From an uncultured Holophagaceae bacterium (lineage in GTDB: Bacteria; Acidobacteriota; Holophagae; Holophagales; Holophagaceae), in the NCBI GenBank assembly GCA_903884655.1, contig CAISFO010000052.1:1-64000 (forward strand): a stretch of 64,000 nt of DNA. The letters are read 5' to 3'. Under the pieces are notes generated by a model. That model did not search any database, had not been told where the DNA came from, and worked only from the letters and a program-made list of their open reading frames with translations. A program made the translations under genes and the position numbers. Position 1 is the first letter of the stretch, and the number at the start of each line of letters is the position of its first letter. Of the stretch, positions 8,545 to 17,993 are shown in pieces.

Positions 8545-9060
8545 ATGGCACCGGAGACCTACACTTCCCATGCGACACACCGCATGCAAGAACTCGACGG
8601 CCGGCGGCTGGCGCCCTTCGGCCGTCGAGTTCTTGCTTTCGGCCTGGATTTCCTGCTGGCCATCACCCTGGTGATGTTGCTGGTGCTGGGGGGTACGCAG
8701 CTGGCCGCCCGCCTGCACCTGATGCCGGCGGATGCTCACGTCCACCTCGAGTTCGACTTCCACCACTGGTACAGCGTCCTGTCCCTGGTGGTGTACTTCG
8801 GCCTGACCACCTTCTACGGGAACGGCCAGACCCCCGGCAAGCGATTGACCCGCATCCGTGTGGTGTCTACGCTGCACCCGAGACTTTCGCTCTGGCACTC
8901 CCTTGAAAGAGCCCTCGGCTATGGCGCTTCAGCACTGGAGCTTGGGTTCGGATTCCTCCAGTACTTCATCGCCGAAAACCGGCAGACCGTCCATGACCGC
9001 ATCGCCGCCACCGTTGTGGTCGTCGAACCTGACAAGATGGCGCCCCCTGAGTCGGCCTGA
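8545..9060 (+). CDS. RDD family membrane protein
   Basis: This 171-aa protein has the RDD-domain layout: an Arg-rich entry (LAPFGRRVLAFGLDFLLA) with the Arg and Asp of the first helix, a second long hydrophobic helix (YSVLSLVVYFGLTTFYG), the GQTPGKRLTRIRVV loop, and the closing DRIAATVVVV. RDD proteins are poorly characterised and some act in ion or osmotic homeostasis. A good ribosome site (AAAGGGGA) precedes the ATG. The first 30 codons contain a perfect 18-bp inverted repeat (listed separately), which is unusual in coding sequence and could affect translation. Confidence 0.8.
   Translation: MAPETYTSHATHRMQELDGRRLAPFGRRVLAFGLDFLLAITLVMLLVLGGTQLAARLHLMPADAHVHLEFDFHHWYSVLSLVVYFGLTTFYGNGQTPGKRLTRIRVVSTLHPRLSLWHSLERALGYGASALELGFGFLQYFIAENRQTVHDRIAATVVVVEPDKMAPPESA
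8586..8636. repeat. perfect 18-bp inverted repeat inside the RDD coding region
   Basis: The arm GCAAGAACTCGACGGCCG (8586-8603) is exactly complementary to 8619-8636, leaving a 15-base loop. It starts about 40 bases after the start codon. No T-run follows, so it is not a standard terminator. It may be a translation-modulating hairpin or a binding site. Confidence 0.85.
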
Positions 9061-9218
9061 ATCAGCGCAGGGATGGACCCGGGTCGGGTCGTTTGCCTGG
9101 TTTTTGCATATCCCCACGGGCGCCCGCTTGAAGATGGGTCTACCTTGGTGGCACGCCCCCGACCCAGGTCAAGACCGGGGACGTTCCCCCCAACGAGACA
9201 TCCATCCCAGGAGGCGGC

Positions 9219-10367
9219 ATGTCAAAGACCATCGTGTTTTGCGCGGACGGAACCTGGAACAACCCCAACGAGGACGAGAACCAGGACCACACCGCGGACC
9301 CCACCAACGTCTACAAGCTGTTCACGGGGCTGGCGGGCGAGCTGACTCCAGATTCCATCCTGCTGGCCGATGAACAGGAGAAGGTGCTTACGGAGAGTGG
9401 TACCGCCCTTCAGATCGCCAAGTATCTCCATGGCGTGGGGGACTCCCGGAATCCCATCATCAAGCTCATGGGTGGAGCCTTCGGAGCGGGCATCATCTCG
9501 CGCATCGTCCGGGGCTATACGTTCATCTCACGCAACTTCCAGCCAGGTGACGGCATCGTCATCACCGGGTTCAGTCGCGGGGCCTACACGGCCCGCGCCC
9601 TGGCCGGACTGATCGCCTCCCAGGGTGTGTTGGGCACCGCGATCACCAGCGACAAGGAAACGGCCTACCGCTGCGGGGCCCAGGCCTGGTACCGCTTTCG
9701 GCAGACGATGAAGAACCCCTTCAGCCTCGCCCATCTCGCTGAGATCGTAGCGGACCTCCCGGCCTTCCTTTCCCAGGATTCCCTCACAGATGCTGACTTC
9801 ATCCCAGTGGACCAGATCACCGCGGTCGGGGTCTGGGACACGGTGGGCGCCATGGGCTTCCCGGACTACGCCTCCGGCGGTAAGCGAGAGGACGCCTTCA
9901 AGTTCGCCGATACCAAACTGAGCCCCAAGGTCCAGCACGGCTTCCACGCCGTGGCCCTGGACGAGCGGCGCAATGATTTCGTACCCACCCTCTGGGATCC
10001 GGCGGATCGGATCAGCCAGGTGCTGTTCCCGGGGGCCCATGGCGATGTGGGCGGTGGGTACCCTGTGGAAAACGCGGAAAGCGGCCTCTCCGATGGTGCG
10101 CTCAAATGGATGCAAGACCAGTTGGCCCCACTCGGGGTCTCCTTCAAGACCGGCTGGTCTGAGGGAATCCTGCCCGACGCCGGAGGAACCGCGCACCAGC
10201 CATGGTCCCACTTGCCCTGGACCCTCCCGGGTGTGTCCCTGGGGGCTCGGCAGTTTCCCGCAGGCCTTCCCAGGGATCCCTCCATCGCCGCACGCATGGC
10301 CGCCGGCTCCGTGGTGGCCGAACCCGGAGCCGCCCCAGCCGCCTACAAGCCAACCAACCTGCCCTGA
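9219..10367 (+). CDS. DUF2235 alpha/beta hydrolase (Tle1-like phospholipase fold)
   Basis: This 382-aa protein starts with IVFCADGTWNNPNE, the hallmark of the DUF2235 family. It carries the nucleophile elbow GFSRGAYTARALAG (GxSxG, Ser near residue 117), an Asp candidate in VGVWDTVGAMG, and a His candidate in FPGAHGDVGGGYP. Characterised relatives include the Tle1 phospholipase effectors of type VI secretion. Here there is no signal peptide, no VgrG, PAAR or immunity gene, and no other secretion gene nearby, so it may be a housekeeping or stress lipase/esterase. The C-terminal 60 residues are rich in Pro, Gly and Ala. The ribosome site is AGGAGG. Confidence 0.82.
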   Translation: MSKTIVFCADGTWNNPNEDENQDHTADPTNVYKLFTGLAGELTPDSILLADEQEKVLTESGTALQIAKYLHGVGDSRNPIIKLMGGAFGAGIISRIVRGYTFISRNFQPGDGIVITGFSRGAYTARALAGLIASQGVLGTAITSDKETAYRCGAQAWYRFRQTMKNPFSLAHLAEIVADLPAFLSQDSLTDADFIPVDQITAVGVWDTVGAMGFPDYASGGKREDAFKFADTKLSPKVQHGFHAVALDERRNDFVPTLWDPADRISQVLFPGAHGDVGGGYPVENAESGLSDGALKWMQDQLAPLGVSFKTGWSEGILPDAGGTAHQPWSHLPWTLPGVSLGARQFPAGLPRDPSIAARMAAGSVVAEPGAAPAAYKPTNLP

Positions 10368-10504
10368 ATTGGTTCCCGGCAGGCTGCCCTGGTTGATTCC
10401 CGGCCTGGATCCCACTGGAATCCCAACACCCCCTTGGCCTTGGGTTCCGGGAAGGCCATCATGGGCCTAGCCCTCTAGGGCCACCTCACCCGCCCATCAC
10501 TTGA

Positions 10505-11527
<1,023 letters not shown>

Positions 11528-11633
11528 GCAGACCTGTTTTCGAAGGCTTGTCCACGTCGGTGGAAACCTGACCTGACTTCAGGACCCCACGTCCTCCCCA
11601 GCCAGCTCACAGCCAACCTTGCAGAAGTGGCCT

Positions 11634-11686
11634 GTCGCAACCTGCGACGGGTTTCGCTGGCGGAGGTGTCCCCCGAACAGGGGGGC
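11634..11686. terminator. two hairpins between convergent gapA and rsmB
   Basis: GTCGCA/TGCGAC (11634-11648, 3-base loop) and GTCCCCC/GGGGGGC (11668-11686, 5-base loop) sit in the 218-bp convergent gap. Neither has a strong T-run, so intrinsic termination is only suggested. Confidence 0.4.
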
Positions 11687-11745
11687 CTTGGCCTTCTGCT
11701 GGGTCTGACCAATGGGTAGCGAAGCGCAGGCAACGCCAGGAAGCC

Positions 11746-13029
11746 TCACTCCCGAACCACCGCGAACCCCTGAAAGCCCTCACCCTCCCAGCTCATGGGG
11801 TGCGGTCTGAAGTAGGAAGTGAGCCCGTCCCCGGCATCGGAAGCCGCCCCCATGGCCGCAGGCCAGACCTCGGCCGGACGCAGGTCGGGCCGAGCCTGTG
11901 CCAGCCATTCGCGATGGGCGGCACCTTCCTCGGGGAGCCAGGAGCAGACCGCGTAGATGAGCAGGCCGCCGGGAGCAAGTCGATCCGCAGCCGCCGCCAA
12001 CAGCCTGCGCTGGAGGCCCGTCAACCTGGGCAGATCATCGTGCTTGAGCCAAGCCCACTCGGGGTGCTTCTGCAGGGTCCCGCTGCCACTGCAGGGGGCG
12101 TCGATCAGGATGAGGTCGAAACTGGCGCCACAGACCTCCAGCCATTCCGCTGCGTCCGCCTGGATCACCTGGACCTGGAGGCCGCGCTGCTGAAGCGTCT
12201 GGCGCAGACGCGCTGCGCGTCTGGGATGCACCTCAAGGGCGGTGATCGTCGCGCCGGGATGGCGCAGGGCCAGGGTGGTGGTCTTGCCGCCTGGGGCGGC
12301 ACAGGCATCCAGGATGCGGGTGACCGGGGCTTCCCGTCGGTAGGCCAGCAGGGCCTGGGAACTGCGGTCTTGCACCATGCCACCCGAGGATTCCAGCCAG
12401 AGGCGGGGAAAGGGGGCGCCTTCGGCGAGGCGGAGGCAGCCCGACAAATCTGGAATTGGAACCAGGCCTTCGGGCACCTCGCCCCTGATCAGCCGGAAGT
12501 CTGGCCGGGGTGGCACCTGGAGACGGGCCCAGAGGGACTCCAACTCCGCCCCGGCGTGGTGAGGTGCCAAGGCCGCTCCCAGGGCCCTGTCGGTGGCGGG
12601 GCCGCGGTCCAGGGAGGGGGGCAGGGCCTCCAGCTCAGCGGCCAGTGCCGCCCGGTCCTTGGCAGCCCGGCGCAGCAGGGCATTCACCAGGCCCTTGTGG
12701 GGCAGGAAGCCCAGGTCCCGATCGGCCGCGAGATCCACGGATTCGTTCACGGCCGCATGGTCTGTCACACCTGGCAGCCAGGCCAGCTGGGCGAGACCCA
12801 TGGCGAGGCTGACGCGGGTGCCCAGGGGCACGCCCCGATCCGGATCCTTCAATTTGGGCTTCACCCAGGCCTGCAGGCGACCCCAGCGGCGGAGGCATAG
12901 GCCGAGCAGGGCTTGGGCCAGGTGCGCATCATCGCCCAGGTCCCGGTCCCAAATGTCGGGCACGCGGCCCCCTTCTCCGAAAACCTCGTGGAGGGCGTGG
13001 GCGACATGGAGGCGGGCGGCGGTGGGCAT
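11746..13029 (-). CDS. rsmB: 16S rRNA (cytosine967-C5)-methyltransferase
   Basis: RsmB (Sun/Fmu) has an N-terminal NusB-like RNA-binding domain (about residues 1-140) and a C-terminal Rossmann methyltransferase. The SAM site is DACAAPGGKTTTLAL. The two catalytic cysteines are in DAPCSGSGTLQKHPEW (motif IV) and IYAVCSWLPEEG (motif VI). The start at 13029 (MPTAARLHV) has AGGAG five bases upstream; an upstream in-frame codon at 13062 would place the N-terminus inside the inverted-repeat element. It is convergent with gapA. Confidence 0.92.
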   Translation of the reverse strand: MPTAARLHVAHALHEVFGEGGRVPDIWDRDLGDDAHLAQALLGLCLRRWGRLQAWVKPKLKDPDRGVPLGTRVSLAMGLAQLAWLPGVTDHAAVNESVDLAADRDLGFLPHKGLVNALLRRAAKDRAALAAELEALPPSLDRGPATDRALGAALAPHHAGAELESLWARLQVPPRPDFRLIRGEVPEGLVPIPDLSGCLRLAEGAPFPRLWLESSGGMVQDRSSQALLAYRREAPVTRILDACAAPGGKTTTLALRHPGATITALEVHPRRAARLRQTLQQRGLQVQVIQADAAEWLEVCGASFDLILIDAPCSGSGTLQKHPEWAWLKHDDLPRLTGLQRRLLAAAADRLAPGGLLIYAVCSWLPEEGAAHREWLAQARPDLRPAEVWPAAMGAASDAGDGLTSYFRPHPMSWEGEGFQGFAVVRE

Positions 13030-13042
13030 GGGGCTCCTAAGG

Positions 13043-13308
13043 GTGCCTAACCAAACTCCCACGGGGCTGCGCGAGGGTCGCCGGGCGAGCGAGGCGGGGA
13101 ACGCGAGTCAAAGCGTAGCGGGTTCTGCGTGCGACGAGCGTGACGCGGCATCGCGACGCCCGCCGCACCTCGCCCGAAGGGATGAAGCCGGGCAGGCGCC
13201 CCGCGGCGTCAGGTCCCTTGGACAACGAACCACGTTGCCCTGCGGGCCCTTTCTTGCGGTGCATCCTGCCTGGCTTCATCGCGGCCTCGTCGGGGTTTGG
13301 TTTGGCAC
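13043..13308. repeat. MITE-like element with nested inverted repeats (part of a 348-bp gene-free stretch)
   Basis: GTGCCTAACCAAACTCC (13043-13059) faces GGGGTTTGGTTTGGCAC (13292-13308); the reverse complement matches at 15 of 17. A second nested pair lies inside: GATGAAGCCGGGCAGG (13181-13196) against CCTGCCTGGCTTCATC (13265-13280), 15 of 16. The interior is rich in CG and codes for nothing convincing. The element sits between the divergent starts of rsmB and the OsmC gene. It could be a miniature mobile element or a structured repeat; a target-site duplication is not obvious. Confidence 0.55.
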
Positions 13309-13377
13309 TCTAAGGCCGACCCAGGCTAGCATGCGAAGCCTGTGGCATCCTGGGGCCGGACTTCCCGAGGAGCTCCC

Positions 13378-13824
13378 ATGGCCCACAGCTACCCCCTCAC
13401 CCTGAACTGGACCGGCAACACGCTTGACGACACCTACAATCGCAACGCCATCGTGTCAAACCCCGGCAAAACCCCACTGTCCGTAAGCAGCGCCCCAGAG
13501 TACGCCGGCGATGCCACCCGCTGGAACCCCGAGGATCTGCTCGGTTCCGCGCTAGCCACCTGCCACATGCTCACGTTCCTGGCCCTCTGCGCGAAGACAC
13601 GGATCGAAATTCTTGGTTACGAGGACCACGCCGAGGCCATCCTGGACACCATCGACAAGGTCGCGCGCATCACCCAGGTATTCCTGCGCCCCGTCATCAT
13701 CGTCCGCAGGGGGACTGACGTTCCCAAGGTGCTCGAACTGTTCCAAAAGGCCCACAAATACTGCTTCGTGGCCAACTCTGTCACGTGCGAAGCCATCCTG
13801 AACCCACGCGTGGTCGAAGCCTAG
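13378..13824 (+). CDS. OsmC family peroxiredoxin-like protein
   Basis: This OsmC/Ohr-superfamily protein (148 aa) is expected to reduce organic hydroperoxides with a Cys pair. The first Cys is in ATCHMLTFLALC. The second conserved Cys region is HKYCFVANSVTCE at the C-terminus. RWNPEDLLGSALATCH is the family signature preceding the first Cys. The start at 13378 has GAGGAG upstream; the frame is open 12 codons further but without a ribosome site. It is followed 14 bases later by nrdR on the same strand. Confidence 0.88.
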   Translation: MAHSYPLTLNWTGNTLDDTYNRNAIVSNPGKTPLSVSSAPEYAGDATRWNPEDLLGSALATCHMLTFLALCAKTRIEILGYEDHAEAILDTIDKVARITQVFLRPVIIVRRGTDVPKVLELFQKAHKYCFVANSVTCEAILNPRVVEA

Positions 13825-13838
13825 CTGCCAGGAGATCC

Positions 13839-14423
13839 ATGCACTGTCCCTTCTGCGGGCACATCGAGGACAAGGTGGTGGACTCTCGTGAGTCCCGGGA
13901 AGGGGATTCCATCCGCCGCCGCCGGGAGTGCCTCTCCTGCGGCCGCCGCTTCACCAGCTACGAACGCGTGGAAGAAGTGCCCCTGGTGATCCTCAAGAAG
14001 GACGGCCGCCGCGAGCCCTTCGACCGGCAGAAAGTCATGAAGGGCCTGCTGCTGGCCAGCCAAAAGCGGCCGGTGTCCCTGGCGCGCATCGAGCAGTTGG
14101 TGGGCGATCTGCACGCCCGGTTGATGGAGCGGCCCGATCGGGAAATCCGGAGTCTGGAGCTGGGCGAGCTGATCATGGACGAACTGAAGGCCCTGGACCA
14201 GGTGGCCTACGTTCGCTTCGCCAGCGTCTATCGGGATTTCAAGGACCTGCCCGATTTCGTCAAGGCACTAGAAGGACTTATGCACAAGGAGACGACCAGT
14301 GGCAGGGCCGTACCAGCGGGCACCACACCCGTTTCGCCCCCTCCACAAATCGTCAAACCCGTGGCTCTGGCTTTGTTTCCGGGCGAAGCCGAGGGACCCG
14401 TCCTGAAGGCGCGCAAGAAGTAG
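13839..14423 (+). CDS. nrdR: transcriptional repressor NrdR (ribonucleotide reductase regulator)
   Basis: NrdR represses nrd genes when dATP/ATP ratios are high. The N-terminal zinc ribbon MHCPFCGHIEDKVVDSR pairs with RECLSCGRRFTSYER. The ATP-cone domain follows (VILKKDGRREPFDRQKVMKG to YVRFASVYRDFKDLPDF). At 194 aa it is about 40 residues longer than usual: a Pro/Thr-rich tail (GTTPVSPPPQIV) ends in a basic KARKK. The start has AGGAG upstream. No nrd gene lies in the window. Confidence 0.94.
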   Translation: MHCPFCGHIEDKVVDSRESREGDSIRRRRECLSCGRRFTSYERVEEVPLVILKKDGRREPFDRQKVMKGLLLASQKRPVSLARIEQLVGDLHARLMERPDREIRSLELGELIMDELKALDQVAYVRFASVYRDFKDLPDFVKALEGLMHKETTSGRAVPAGTTPVSPPPQIVKPVALALFPGEAEGPVLKARKK

Positions 14424-14451
14424 GGGTATCCTGGAGGTCGAGGTTCTTCCC

Positions 14452-16872
14452 GTGGCCGACGATGTCCTCCTGCCCCCGACCCCTGACGAGACGCCCAAGC
14501 TGCCGGAAGAGTTGCCGGTGCTGCCGTTACGCGATGTGGTTGTCTATCCATATGTGATTCTGCCCCTCAGCATCAGTCGCGAGAAGTCCATCCGCGCCGT
14601 GGACACGGCCCTGGCGGAAAACCGGATGATTCTGCTGCTCTCCCAGAAGCAGACGGAAATGGACAACCCGCGCCCGGAGGACCTGTACCAGGTAGGCACG
14701 GCGGCACTCATCATGCGCGTACTGAAACTGCCTGATGGACGCATCCGTGCCCTGGTGCAGGGTCTGCAGCGCGTTCGCGTGGAGTACTTCACCGAGACCG
14801 AGAACCTCTTCAAGGCCCGTGTGGAGCCCCTGACCGAGCCGGAGATGAAGTCCCCGGATCTGGAGCAGGATGCTCTCCTCCGCAGCGTGAAGCAGACACT
14901 CGAAAAGGCCGTGGCCCTCGGCAAGACCCTCCCCCAGGAAGTGCTGGTCATCGCGGGAAACCTGGACAATCCAGGTCGCCTGGCGGATCTGGTGGCCTCC
15001 AATCTGGACCTCAAGCTCCAGCAGACCCAGGAAGTGCTGGAGATCGCCCACCCTGGCCTGCGCCTGAAGCGTGTGAACGAACTGCTTCAGCGGGAGATCC
15101 AGCTGCTGGAAGTGCAGCAGAAGATCACGATGGAGGCCCGTGGAGAGATGGACAAGAGCCAGCGGGAGTACTACCTCCGGCAGCAGCTCAAGGCCATCCA
15201 GCAGGAGCTGGGCGAAGGTTCAGAGCTGGCCGAGGAAGTCACTGCCTTCCACGAGAAGCTGGCGAAGATGAAGGTGCCCGAAGAACCCCGGGTGGAGATC
15301 GAACGCAATCTGAAGAAGCTGGAGCGCATGCACCCGGATTCCAGTGAGACCGCCGTGACGCGGACCTACCTGGAGTGGATGACCGAACTTCCCTGGGGCA
15401 TCCAGACCGAAGACAACCTGGACCTCAAGCAGGCCCAGGCCGTGCTGGACGAGGACCACTTCGGGCTGGTGAAGATCAAGGACCGGCTCCTGGAGTTCCT
15501 GGCGGTGCGAAAGCTGAAGCCCGACCTCCGGGGTACCATCCTCTGCTTCGTGGGCCCTCCAGGCGTGGGCAAGACCTCACTGGGCAAATCCATCGCCCGG
15601 GCCCTGGGTCGCAAGTACTCCCGCATTTCCCTGGGTGGTGTCCACGACGAGAGCGAGATCCGCGGCCACCGGCGGACCTACGTGGGCGCCATGCCCGGCC
15701 GCATCGTGCAGGCCCTGCACCAGGTGAAAAGCATGAACCCCGTGATCATGCTCGACGAGGTGGACAAGATCGGTCGGGACATGCGCGGCGATCCCAGCGC
15801 GGCCCTGCTGGAAGTGCTGGATCCGGAGCAGAACCACACCTTCCGGGACCACTACCTGAATGTGCCGCTCGACCTGAGCCAGGTGCTGTTCCTCGCCAAT
15901 GCCAATGAGCTCGAGCCCATCCACCCGGCCTTCAAGGACCGCATGGAAATCATCTACCTCCACAGCTACACCCTGGAGGAGAAACTGGGCATCGCCGAGC
16001 GGCACCTCATCCCCAAGCAGTTGGAGAAGCACGGCGTCACCAAGAAGCAGGTGGCCATTCCGAAGAAAGCCCTGAAGGCCATCATCATGGGCTACACGCG
16101 GGAAGCCGGACTGCGCCAGCTGGAGCGGGAAATCGGCGCGGTCTGCCGAAAGGTGGCCCGGCGGGTCGCCGAGAATCGGCTGACGAAAAAGCTCACCCTC
16201 GACGAGAAGAGCATTCACGAATTGCTGGGCCCGGTGAAACTCTTGCAGGACGAGCGCCTGAAAGCCCCTCGGGTCGGTGTGGTGACGGGCCTGGCCTGGA
16301 CCTCCGTGGGCGGCGACGTGCTCTTCGTCGAGGCCCTGCGGATGCCAGGGAAGGGGGCCCTGATCCTCACGGGCCAACTGGGCGACGTCATGAAAGAAAG
16401 CGCCCAGGCGGCCCTCAGCTATATCCGAAGCCGGGGGGAGGCTTTCCAGATCGATCCCGAGGTGTTTCAGAAGCAAGACCTCCACATCCACTTCCCCGAG
16501 GGGGCCATCCCCAAGGATGGACCAAGCGCAGGTCTCGCGATCGCCACGGTACTGTTGTCAGTGCTGAAGGATATCCCCGTGAAAAACACTCTGGCCATGA
16601 CTGGGGAGATCGACCTGCGCGGCGAGGCGTTGGCCATCGGTGGTCTCAAGGAAAAAGCCCTGGCGGCCCTTCGCCTGGGCATCAAGGACATCATCATTCC
16701 CTACGCCAACCAGAAGGACCTGGAGGAGATCGACCCTGAACTCCGGAACCAGCTGCGCTTCCATCCGGTCAAGCATGTGGAAGAAGTCTTCACGCTGGCC
16801 CTGGTTGGCTGGATGAAGCCCGCCGCCATCCGACCCGCCGCCAAGGCGAGGGCCAGGAGCAGACGCAAATAA
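14452..16872 (+). CDS. lon: ATP-dependent protease La
   Basis: Lon (806 aa) degrades misfolded and regulatory proteins in the cytosol. It has an N-terminal LAN substrate domain (LPVLPLRDVVVYPYVILPL), a coiled-coil middle, and an AAA+ module with Walker A GPPGVGKTSLGKS and Walker B VIMLDEVDKIG. The protease domain has its catalytic Ser in KDGPSAGLA (about residue 690) and the Lys of the dyad further on. The start is GTG (MADDVLLPP). A basic tail (AKARARSRRK) ends the protein. It follows nrdR by 28 bases. Confidence 0.96.
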   Translation: MADDVLLPPTPDETPKLPEELPVLPLRDVVVYPYVILPLSISREKSIRAVDTALAENRMILLLSQKQTEMDNPRPEDLYQVGTAALIMRVLKLPDGRIRALVQGLQRVRVEYFTETENLFKARVEPLTEPEMKSPDLEQDALLRSVKQTLEKAVALGKTLPQEVLVIAGNLDNPGRLADLVASNLDLKLQQTQEVLEIAHPGLRLKRVNELLQREIQLLEVQQKITMEARGEMDKSQREYYLRQQLKAIQQELGEGSELAEEVTAFHEKLAKMKVPEEPRVEIERNLKKLERMHPDSSETAVTRTYLEWMTELPWGIQTEDNLDLKQAQAVLDEDHFGLVKIKDRLLEFLAVRKLKPDLRGTILCFVGPPGVGKTSLGKSIARALGRKYSRISLGGVHDESEIRGHRRTYVGAMPGRIVQALHQVKSMNPVIMLDEVDKIGRDMRGDPSAALLEVLDPEQNHTFRDHYLNVPLDLSQVLFLANANELEPIHPAFKDRMEIIYLHSYTLEEKLGIAERHLIPKQLEKHGVTKKQVAIPKKALKAIIMGYTREAGLRQLEREIGAVCRKVARRVAENRLTKKLTLDEKSIHELLGPVKLLQDERLKAPRVGVVTGLAWTSVGGDVLFVEALRMPGKGALILTGQLGDVMKESAQAALSYIRSRGEAFQIDPEVFQKQDLHIHFPEGAIPKDGPSAGLAIATVLLSVLKDIPVKNTLAMTGEIDLRGEALAIGGLKEKALAALRLGIKDIIIPYANQKDLEEIDPELRNQLRFHPVKHVEEVFTLALVGWMKPAAIRPAAKARARSRRK

Positions 16873-16947
16873 AGGACTGTTTGTCGAAATTTTACAAACA
16901 CCCCTCCCCTGAGGCCCTCAACCTGCTGCACAACATCCATCACCACT

Positions 16948-16967
16948 GAATTATGAATTATGAATTA
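16948..16967. repeat. three tandem copies of a 7-bp AT-rich repeat
   Basis: The heptamer GAATTAT is repeated at 16948, 16955 and 16962 (the last copy lacks its final base), just before the parS-like site upstream of ftsY. AT-rich repeats are rare in this GC-rich window. Confidence 0.8.
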
Positions 16968-16976
16968 GGACCTTCC

Positions 16977-16992
16977 TGTTCCATGTGGAACA
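16977..16992. other. parS-like ParB binding site 1
   Basis: TGTTCCATGTGGAACA is a perfect 7-bp inverted repeat around a 2-base centre. It differs from the TGTTCCACGTGGAACA form only in the centre and matches the classical TGTTTCACGTGAAACA at most positions. It is intergenic, in the ftsY leader. Confidence 0.7.
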
Positions 16993-17081
16993 CATTTAGA
17001 AAGGTTCCTTGGGGCTGGCTGGTGGATCCCCTTCACGGATGCCCCCAAAGGCTCGCTAGACTGGACCTTCGCGAGGTGTCC

Positions 17082-17993
17082 GTGGGTTTGCTTGGTGGCC
17101 TGATCAACAAGTTCAAGAAGGGCCTGAAGCGCACTCAGGAGCTGGTACTGGCGCCCCTGGGCCGCCTTCTGCGTCTCCAGCGTCTGGATGAAGGACACCT
17201 GGAGGAACTGGAGGATCTGCTGCTCCAGGCTGACCTGGGTGTGAAGGCCGTGGATCAGCTGATGGCCAGGCTGCGGTTTGAACTCAGGGGCGGCACCGAA
17301 ATCGACGCTAAAGCCGTCCTGAAAGAGGAGCTGCTCAAGATCCTTCGCCCGCGTTCTGCCATGCCCTTCCTTGCCCAGGGCACCCAGGTCGTGCTCCTGG
17401 TGGGAGTGAATGGCGTGGGCAAGACCACGACCCTTGGCAAACTCGCCGCCCGCCTCAAGGCAGGCGGCGAATCCGTGCTGGTGGTCGCCGGGGATACCTT
17501 TCGCGCCGCGGCCATCGATCAGCTCGAACGCTGGGGGGAGCGGGCCGGGGTGCCAGTCCTTCGCAACCAGATGGGCGGGGATCCCGCAGCCATCGCTTTC
17601 GACGGCGCCACCAGTGCCAAGGCCAGAGGCACCTCCTGGGTACTCATCGATACCGCCGGCCGCCTGCACACCAAGGACCACCTGATGAAGGAACTGGACA
17701 AGATCCGGCGCAGCCTTCAGAAGGTGATCCCTGAAGCACCTCATCGGGTCCTGCTTGTCCTGGACGCCACCACCGGGCAAAACGGGCTGGCCCAGGCGGA
17801 GGTCTTTGCAAAGTCCGCAGGTGTCACGGACCTGGTGCTCACCAAGCTGGATGGCAGCGCCAAGGGCGGGGTGGTGGTCCCCATTTTGGAGCGCTTGGGG
17901 TTGCCCATCGCTTTCGTGGGGGTGGGTGAAGGCCTGGATGACCTCATTCCCTTCGAAGCCGAGGCTTTCGTGGCTGGCCTGCTCGATGCCTGA
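17082..17993 (+). CDS. ftsY: signal recognition particle receptor FtsY
   Basis: FtsY is the membrane-associated SRP receptor GTPase that delivers ribosome-nascent chains to the Sec translocon. It shows an NG-domain N part (LEELEDLLLQADLGVKAVDQ), G1 GVNGVGKTTTLGKLA, G2 GDTFRAAAIDQL, G3 DTAGRLHTK, G4 TKLDGSAKGG and the closing GVGEGLDDLIPFE. At 303 aa from the GTG at 17082 it lacks the long acidic A domain of E. coli and begins with a short basic amphipathic helix (LINKFKKGLKRT). The GTG at 17082 has GAGG upstream; GTG 17076 and a distant ATG at 16953 are alternatives. It overlaps ribD by 8 bases. Confidence 0.93.
   Translation: MGLLGGLINKFKKGLKRTQELVLAPLGRLLRLQRLDEGHLEELEDLLLQADLGVKAVDQLMARLRFELRGGTEIDAKAVLKEELLKILRPRSAMPFLAQGTQVVLLVGVNGVGKTTTLGKLAARLKAGGESVLVVAGDTFRAAAIDQLERWGERAGVPVLRNQMGGDPAAIAFDGATSAKARGTSWVLIDTAGRLHTKDHLMKELDKIRRSLQKVIPEAPHRVLLVLDATTGQNGLAQAEVFAKSAGVTDLVLTKLDGSAKGGVVVPILERLGLPIAFVGVGEGLDDLIPFEAEAFVAGLLDA

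Noticed and set aside
9219..10367. Type VI secretion effector locus
   Set aside because: The hydrolase family fits, but there is no secretion, chaperone or immunity gene in the window.
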